From the NCBI GenBank assembly GCA_031289935.1, contig JAITON010000173.1, positions 1 to 10,650 of the forward strand: a stretch of DNA of 10,650 nucleotides, given 5' to 3'. Each line of letters starts with the position of its first letter. Within the stretch, counting starts at the first letter, position 1. Source of the stretch: Treponema sp. (GTDB lineage Bacteria > Spirochaetota > Spirochaetia > Treponematales > Breznakiellaceae). The notes beneath the pieces were generated by a model. It saw nothing but the letters and a program-made list of their open reading frames with translations, was not told the origin of the DNA and made no database searches. The position numbers were made by a program, and so were the translations under genes. Shown here piece after piece: positions 6,542 through 10,650 of this stretch.

Positions 6542-7714
6542 TCAGGACCTTGGCAGCAGTATCGCGCCCACCCTGATGTTCCGCAGCCCCGTCTCCAGGT
6601 CCAGCATCTCTTTGGTGATATTCCCCTGGGGCCTCAAATGGGGCGGTGCATCGCCGATAAGGATCATAAGCCGGACCTCGGCCTCCCAGGGGAAACGGAC
6701 CGCTCCTTCGTAGAGGGCCTCGTAGACCGCCTCGGGGACATCCCGGCCGCCCGAAGCGGAAGCCCGGTTCAGGGAGGCCTGGAAAACATCAAGGTCCCGG
6801 GTAAAAGGGATAACCCGGTTCAGGTAATCGTCATAATAATCCTTGTAGAGGACCAGGCCCAGCCGGAGGTCCGTAAATTGGGCGGACATCTCCTTCAGCA
6901 TAGGCATAAGCTGCCGTTTTATCACATTGATGCTGTTTTTCATACTGGACGTGGTATCCAGGCAGAGTACCAGGTCCACTCGTTGACCCTGCCCACGCCG
7001 CAGCAGGTCCCCGATTTTTTCGACCATATCCTCGGGACCGGTGGCTTGCACAAAATCCCGGCCGGCAATGTCCCGGAAAGCGCTCACGGCATCGCTCAGA
7101 TAGTTCCCTGCGGGTGTTTCAGGCGGGTCCTCCAGGGGAGGAAATTCTACCGGAGGAATTTCCTCCGGTGTGCGCTGAACCATCGTGAAAACAAAGGGGT
7201 TTTCCTGAAACCTGCCCCGGTAGTCCGCGTAGGGCATAGAAAAGGCCCGGATATTGATCCAGGTCCCCTCGGCCACATAGACTTCCCCGTGCCGGGTATC
7301 GGCGGAACCGTAGCTCAGAATATAGGGAAGGAAAATATGAAAGGCCGCTCCCAGCGCCGGGTGCGTTTCCGGCGTGGAATCAATCAAAGAGTAGATGCGG
7401 TCCTCCCCGGGTATGGGCGCCCCGTTCAGGACCCGGAGCTCGTCGCCGTTAATGCTGTTCCATTCCGGGGCCCGGTAGGCGTAGTTATCCAGCTTGCCCT
7501 GGGGGTCCTTGGTCGATTCGGTCAGCAGCACTGAGTTGATGCCCGGCTTTTTGCGAATATAAAGATGATAGCCCCCGTCTTCCCCCGGTTCGATGAGCAG
7601 ATCCCCCGCGCCGATACTCAGGTCCTGGGTATTCGGCGCCTGGGAAGACAGGAGGAGGAGGAGGATAAGGCCCAGCGCCAGGATCAAAGAGGCGCGAAAA
7701 ATACGGGAAACCAT
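6542..7714 (-). CDS. Exported or membrane-anchored von Willebrand factor A domain protein
   Basis: A 390-residue protein with an N-terminal signal peptide or anchor (about 5-24, no lipobox Cys), so it probably acts outside the cytoplasmic membrane. Residues about 30-180 form a region of mainly beta character that I do not recognise. A Pro/Glu-rich linker follows (184-203). A VWA domain (about 246-388) has a complete metal-ion-dependent adhesion site: DTTSS (Asp253, Thr255, Ser257), Asp325 in GGRDVPEA and Asp355 in GDAPPH. VWA domains with intact MIDAS bind partner proteins through Mg; they are not enzymes by themselves. The partner here is unknown. There is no clear Shine-Dalgarno sequence, but a GATAAT box lies 5 bases before the ATG. 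The stop is 65 bp from the murA start, and clpB lies 118 bp upstream behind a likely terminator, so the gene may be monocistronic. Confidence 0.85.
   Translation of the reverse strand: MVSRIFRASLILALGLILLLLLSSQAPNTQDLSIGAGDLLIEPGEDGGYHLYIRKKPGINSVLLTESTKDPQGKLDNYAYRAPEWNSINGDELRVLNGAPIPGEDRIYSLIDSTPETHPALGAAFHIFLPYILSYGSADTRHGEVYVAEGTWINIRAFSMPYADYRGRFQENPFVFTMVQRTPEEIPPVEFPPLEDPPETPAGNYLSDAVSAFRDIAGRDFVQATGPEDMVEKIGDLLRRGQGQRVDLVLCLDTTSSMKNSINVIKRQLMPMLKEMSAQFTDLRLGLVLYKDYYDDYLNRVIPFTRDLDVFQASLNRASASGGRDVPEAVYEALYEGAVRFPWEAEVRLMILIGDAPPHLRPQGNITKEMLDLETGLRNIRVGAILLPRS
7149..7169. repeat. Perfect 10-bp inverted repeat inside the VWA gene
   Basis: ACCGGAGGAA and TTCCTCCGGT flank a single T. 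The repeat falls in the codons for the Pro/Glu linker of the VWA protein, and a related GGGGAGGAAATT copy lies at 7135-7146. It may simply reflect repetitive Pro-Pro and Glu-Glu codons, though the arms could fold in mRNA. Confidence 0.6.
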
Positions 7715-7719
7715 ATCTT

Positions 7720-7725
7720 ATTATC
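7720..7725 (-). promoter_or_regulatory. Possible -10 box of the VWA gene
   Basis: GATAAT (5/6 match to TATAAT) on the minus strand ends 5 bases before the ATG at 7714. The expected -35 position (7743-7748, TTATTG) matches poorly. The spacing resembles that of the murA and thioesterase promoters, but the case is weaker. Confidence 0.25.
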
Positions 7726-7808
7726 GGCGCAACAGGCCGGGGCAATAAGCTATCTATTCTTTACGGGCGGGGCGGTGCAGGGCCGTATCCAGTCCGCCGT
7801 TGTAGCCG

Positions 7809-7828
7809 AAAAAAGCAACGCCTGCTTT
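7809..7828 (-). terminator. Rho-independent terminator of clpB
   Basis: On the minus strand, AAAGCA pairs with TGCTTT across a five-base loop (GGCGT). The right arm runs into six consecutive T (7809-7814). The hairpin starts four bases after the clpB stop codon. The stem is short and AU-rich, so termination may be partial. Confidence 0.5.
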
Positions 7829-7832
7829 GACC

Positions 7833-10418
7833 TCAGCCGAAGGCCAGTTCCCCGGACGGGTCCTTGTCAACGGTCACTACGGCGCCTTCCCGGACTTTCC
7901 CGGAAATGATAGCCTTGGCCAGGGGGTTCTCCAGTTCCGCCTGAATGGTCCGTTTGAGGGGCCGGGCGCCGAATTGGGGGTCAAAACCCCGGTCCGCGAG
8001 GAGGGCCTTGGCCGCATCGGTCAGTCGCAGGGTAACTTTCCGCTCCGTCAGCCGGGCTTCCAGCCGTTTGAGCTGAATCTCTACGATTTTGCCGATCTCG
8101 GCCCTGCCCAGGCGGTTAAAGATCACCGTTTCATCAATCCGGTTGAGGAACTCCGGTCTAAAGCTCTGTTTAAGGAGCTCCATGAGGGCCGTCTTGAGGC
8201 CGCCCAGCTCTCCGGCGGTCTCAAGGATCAGATCCGAGCCCAGGTTGCTGGTCATGATGATGATCACGTTCTTAAAGTCCACCACCCGGCCCTGGCCGTC
8301 GGTGAGGCGGCCATCGTCCAGAATTTGCAGGAACACATTGAAGACCTCCGCGTGGGCCTTTTCGATCTCGTCAAAGAGAATCACGCTGTAGGGCCGCCGC
8401 CGGACCGCCTCGGTAAGCTGGCCGCCCTGCTCGTAGCCCACATAGCCCGGAGGCGCGCCGATGAGGCGGCTCACCGAGTGCTTCTCGCCGTACTCGCTCA
8501 TGTCGATCCGGGTTAGGGCCTTCTCATCGTTAAAGAGGAAGTCCGCCAGGGTTTTTGCCAGTTCGGTTTTGCCCACGCCCGTGGGGCCCAGGAAGAGGAA
8601 GCTCCCCAGGGGACGAGCCGCATCGGAGAGCCCCGCCTTGTTACGGCGGATGGCATCCGACACCGCTTCCACGGCCTCCTCCTGGCCCACCACCCGCTGT
8701 TCCAGCACTTTTTCCAGGTCCAGGTACTTCTGGAGCTCCCCGGAGAGCATCTTGGACACAGGAATCCCCGTCCAGACCGACACCACCTGGGCGATATCCT
8801 CCTCGCTCACTTCCTCGCGCAGGAGGGCGGCCTGCTCTTCACCCTGCCGCTTGGCCTCCATCTGGTCCGTGAGCCGCGTCAGCTCCTTCTGGGCCTCGGG
8901 GATCCGGCCGTGCTTGACCTCCGCAGCCTTGGAGAGGTTACCCTCCCGCTCCCAGCGGGTCTCCTCTTTTTTAAGCTCCTCGATCCGCTGCTTAATAGCC
9001 CGGATCTTTTCGATGTCTCCCTTTTCGCTTTCCCAGCGGGCCTTCATGGCGTCCCGTTCGGCGGTCAGGTTGGCGATTTCCTTTTCCAGCTTGGTAAGCC
9101 GGTCCCTGGAAGAGGGGTCCTCTTCACGGGCCAGGGCCTGCCTCTCGATGGAAAGCTGGAGGAGTTTCCTCTCGAGTTTGTCCAGTTCCGTGGGCCGGCT
9201 GTCCAGTTCCATTTTAAGGCGGCTCGCGGCCTCGTCCATCAGGTCGATGGCTTTGTCGGGCAGGAAGCGGCTGGTGATATACCGGGACGAGAGACTGGCG
9301 GCAGCCACCAGGGCCTCGTCCTTGATCCGCACCCCGTGGTGTACCTCGTAGCGTTCCTGGAGGCCCCGCAGTATGGCGATAGTGTCCTCCACGCTAGGCT
9401 CCGGGGTATAGATCTGCTGGAAGCGCCGTTCCAGGGCGGCATCCTTCTCGATGTACTTACGGTACTCGTCCGAGGTGGTAGCCCCGATACAGCGGAGTTC
9501 CCCCCGGGCCAGGGCCGGTTTGAGGAGATTCGATGCGTCGGTGGCCCCCTCGGCGGCCCCGGCCCCAACCAGGGTGTGGAGCTCATCAATAAAAAGGATG
9601 ATCTTACCCTCGGCGGCCTGGACCTCGTGAATCACCGCCTTGAGGCGCTCCTCAAACTCGCCCCGGAACTTGGCCCCCGCAACCAGGGCCCCCAGGTCCA
9701 GGGCCAGGAGCTTTTTGCCCTTGAGGCCCTCGGGAACGTCCCCGGCCACGATACGCCGGGCCAGACCTTCCACGATAGCGGTCTTCCCCACGCCGGGTTC
9801 GCCGATAAGCACCGGGTTGTTCTTGGTGCGCCGGGAAAGGACCTGCATACAGCGGCGGATTTCCTCATCCCGGCCGATCACCGGGTCGAGCTTCTCCTGC
9901 CGGGCCAGGGCCGTAAGGTCCCGGCAATACTTGTCCAGGGCCTGGTACTTTTCCTCGGGGTTCTGGTCCGTGACCCGGGCGCTGCCCCGGATCTGTTTCA
10001 AGGCCCCCAGGATCGCGTCCCTGGTGATTCCGGCCCTGGTTAAAAGCTCCCCCGCCCGGGCGCCGGAGCCCGCAATGGCCAGGAGCAGATGCTCGGTGGA
10101 GACAAACTCGTCCTTGAGCGCCGCCGCTTCGGCCTCGGCCTTGGCAATGACCTTGGAGGCCGCCGGGGAAAAATAGAGCTGGGCCGCCTCTCCGTAGATT
10201 TTCGGTGCGCCGTCGACCAGCCGGCCGGTCTCGTTTAGCAGGGCCTGGAGGTTCCCGCCAATCCGCTCCACCAGGGGCGCGGTGATACCGTCCTCCTGTT
10301 CCAGCAGGGCCTTGAGTATATGCTCTACCTCAACCTGGGCCTGATCCTTCCGTTGGGCCGTGGCGGTGGCTTCATTCAAAATATCCTGGGCCTTAATCGT
10401 CATTTTTTCAACATTCAT
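7833..10418 (-). CDS. clpB: ATP-dependent chaperone/disaggregase ClpB
   Basis: A complete 861-residue Hsp100 protein (E. coli ClpB is 857). It forms hexamers in the cytoplasm and, with DnaK, threads aggregated proteins through its pore. Domains in order: Clp N-domain (1-145), AAA+ module 1 with Walker A GEPGVGKT (206-213), Walker B ending Asp278-Glu279 and Arg331/Arg332 fingers, the coiled-coil middle domain (about 400-535) that separates ClpB from ClpA and ClpX, and AAA+ module 2 with Walker A GPTGVGKT (611-618) and Walker B Asp683-Glu684. Pore loops are KFRG (Phe251 where E. coli has Tyr) and GYVG (Tyr659). No ClpP-binding IGF/L loop is seen. The start at 10418 (MNVEKMTIKAQ) aligns with E. 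coli ClpB and has GAGG eight bases upstream. A longer in-frame reading to 10598 runs through the parS site and is not credible. No CIRCE heat-shock operator is visible. Confidence 0.98.
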   Translation of the reverse strand: MNVEKMTIKAQDILNEATATAQRKDQAQVEVEHILKALLEQEDGITAPLVERIGGNLQALLNETGRLVDGAPKIYGEAAQLYFSPAASKVIAKAEAEAAALKDEFVSTEHLLLAIAGSGARAGELLTRAGITRDAILGALKQIRGSARVTDQNPEEKYQALDKYCRDLTALARQEKLDPVIGRDEEIRRCMQVLSRRTKNNPVLIGEPGVGKTAIVEGLARRIVAGDVPEGLKGKKLLALDLGALVAGAKFRGEFEERLKAVIHEVQAAEGKIILFIDELHTLVGAGAAEGATDASNLLKPALARGELRCIGATTSDEYRKYIEKDAALERRFQQIYTPEPSVEDTIAILRGLQERYEVHHGVRIKDEALVAAASLSSRYITSRFLPDKAIDLMDEAASRLKMELDSRPTELDKLERKLLQLSIERQALAREEDPSSRDRLTKLEKEIANLTAERDAMKARWESEKGDIEKIRAIKQRIEELKKEETRWEREGNLSKAAEVKHGRIPEAQKELTRLTDQMEAKRQGEEQAALLREEVSEEDIAQVVSVWTGIPVSKMLSGELQKYLDLEKVLEQRVVGQEEAVEAVSDAIRRNKAGLSDAARPLGSFLFLGPTGVGKTELAKTLADFLFNDEKALTRIDMSEYGEKHSVSRLIGAPPGYVGYEQGGQLTEAVRRRPYSVILFDEIEKAHAEVFNVFLQILDDGRLTDGQGRVVDFKNVIIIMTSNLGSDLILETAGELGGLKTALMELLKQSFRPEFLNRIDETVIFNRLGRAEIGKIVEIQLKRLEARLTERKVTLRLTDAAKALLADRGFDPQFGARPLKRTIQAELENPLAKAIISGKVREGAVVTVDKDPSGELAFG

Positions 10419-10426
10419 CGTTGTTA

Positions 10427-10430
10427 CCTC
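10427..10430 (-). promoter_or_regulatory. Ribosome binding site of clpB
   Basis: GAGG (within AGAGGTAAC on the minus strand) lies 8 bases before the ATG at 10418. This supports that start over the later in-frame ATG at 10403 and over the upstream in-frame ATG at 10598. Confidence 0.65.
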
Positions 10431-10437
10431 TATAGTA

Positions 10438-10467
10438 AAGATACCAAGAGAGGGAGGTTCCCGGCAA
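10438..10467 (-). promoter_or_regulatory. Possible clpB promoter
   Basis: On the minus strand, TTGCCG (10462-10467; 4/6) and TATCTT (10438-10443; 4/6) are 18 bp apart, giving a start of transcription near 10431, just before the ribosome site. The match is modest. A TACTAT box at 10433-10438 is an alternative -10 without a good -35. No sigma-32-like or CIRCE signal is evident. Confidence 0.3.
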
Positions 10468-10475
10468 GGGGAACA

Positions 10476-10491
10476 TGTTTCACGTGAAACA
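10476..10491. promoter_or_regulatory. parS: parS centromere site (ParB-binding palindrome)
   Basis: TGTTTCACGTGAAACA is a perfect 16-bp palindrome identical to the canonical chromosomal parS of Bacillus subtilis and many other bacteria. ParB/Spo0J binds it, loads as a CTP-dependent clamp and spreads, organising the origin region for segregation with ParA and SMC. It lies in the clpB upstream region, eight bases beyond the possible -35 box. In most genomes parS sites cluster around oriC, so this window may be origin-proximal. No parA or parB gene lies in the window. Confidence 0.9.
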
Positions 10492-10541
10492 AATTTGCCC
10501 TGTAGACGGAATGGATGCGCCCTGCAACTCCGTGTCCCCGT

Positions 10542-10555
10542 GTGAGGCCCCTCAC
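10542..10555. repeat. Inverted repeat upstream of clpB
   Basis: GTGAGG and CCTCAC flank CC, giving a near-continuous palindrome of 14 bases in the noncoding region between parS and the end of the window. No T-run follows on either strand, so it is not a terminator. It could be an operator or part of a structured RNA. Confidence 0.5.
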
Positions 10556-10596
10556 CCAAGAGCCCACGCGGAGGCGCAGAGACCCGCCCCCGGTCC

Positions 10597-10633
10597 ACAA
10601 CCCCGCCGCCGCTGAAAGCGGCAGAGGGGTTGT
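10597..10633. repeat. Strong two-part hairpin, unassigned
   Basis: ACAACCCC (10597-10604) pairs perfectly with GGGGTTGT (10626-10633). Inside it, GCCGC (10608-10612) pairs with GCGGC (10618-10622) around a TGAAA loop, leaving a symmetric 3x3 internal loop (GCC/AGA). Thirteen base pairs with no T-run on either side make a terminator unlikely. It may belong to a structured RNA or the leader of a gene beyond the window. I could not match it to tmRNA, RNase P RNA, SRP RNA or 6S RNA by eye. Confidence 0.55.
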
Positions 10634-10650
10634 ATCACAAGTTACTCCGT

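Noticed and set aside
8910..10043. 377-codon open frame on the plus strand within clpB
   Set aside because: Antisense to the AAA+ core of clpB, whose protein is fully conserved. The translation resembles no family.
10419..10475. CIRCE or sigma-32 heat-shock control of clpB
   Set aside because: No TTAGCACTC/GAGTGCTAA inverted repeat and no CTTGAA/CCCCAT-type boxes are present in the sequence upstream of clpB.
10360..10545. Small 61-codon plus-strand gene with a hydrophobic start across the clpB upstream region
   Set aside because: It begins inside clpB in antisense, has no ribosome site and overlaps the parS site; most likely chance.
10419..10598. N-terminal extension of ClpB by 60 residues
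   Set aside because: ClpB homologues begin at the MNVEKMT position, a ribosome site precedes it, and the extension would translate the parS palindrome.
1..10650. CRISPR arrays, insertion sequences, tRNA or rRNA genes, toxin-antitoxin or phage-defence genes
   Set aside because: I looked for spaced direct repeats, transposase motifs, tRNA-like ends and small paired genes and found none; all large frames are explained by the eight genes.

Overview
The window is a GC-rich (about 60% by eye) bacterial chromosome segment, densely packed with eight protein genes and no mobile element, CRISPR array, rRNA or tRNA that I can recognise. A Spirochaetota (treponeme-like) host is my best guess. It rests on the overall feel of the proteins and on a MurA that carries Asp instead of Cys in its active-site loop, a variant known from Borrelia among others. 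The sequence does not prove this assignment. A perfect ParB-binding site (parS) at the right end argues for a chromosome, and possibly for proximity to the replication origin.

Layout. Positions 113-4387 (+) form a tight run of four genes: an M20-family metallopeptidase, a cation diffusion facilitator (CDF) metal exporter, a PHP-domain phosphoesterase and a membrane-anchored PI-PLC-like TIM-barrel protein. They are separated by 2 bp, an 8 bp overlap and 15 bp, so they are probably one operon. A separate promoter then drives an acyl-ACP thioesterase gene (4449-5180, +). It converges, with no intergenic base, on murA (5181-6476, -). Upstream of murA on the same strand lie an exported von Willebrand factor A (VWA) protein (6542-7714, -) and the disaggregase ClpB (7833-10418, -). 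The last 232 bases hold the clpB control region, the parS site and two strong inverted repeats that I could not assign.

Functions. The genes are mostly housekeeping or cell-envelope functions: peptidoglycan precursor synthesis (MurA), fatty-acid release (thioesterase), protein disaggregation (ClpB), metal homeostasis (CDF), and hydrolysis of peptides or amides, phosphoesters and possibly phospholipid headgroups. The metal exporter lies between two metal-dependent hydrolases, which may be meaningful but is not proof of a shared pathway.

I see no obviously new multi-gene system. The points most worth a second look are the consensus parS beside clpB, the Cys-to-Asp MurA (predicted fosfomycin-insensitive), two well-formed promoters whose -10 boxes lie only 6-7 bases from the start codons of murA and the thioesterase gene (predicting leaderless mRNAs), the Asn-for-His change in the transmembrane metal site of the CDF protein, and the unexplained hairpin at 10597-10633.
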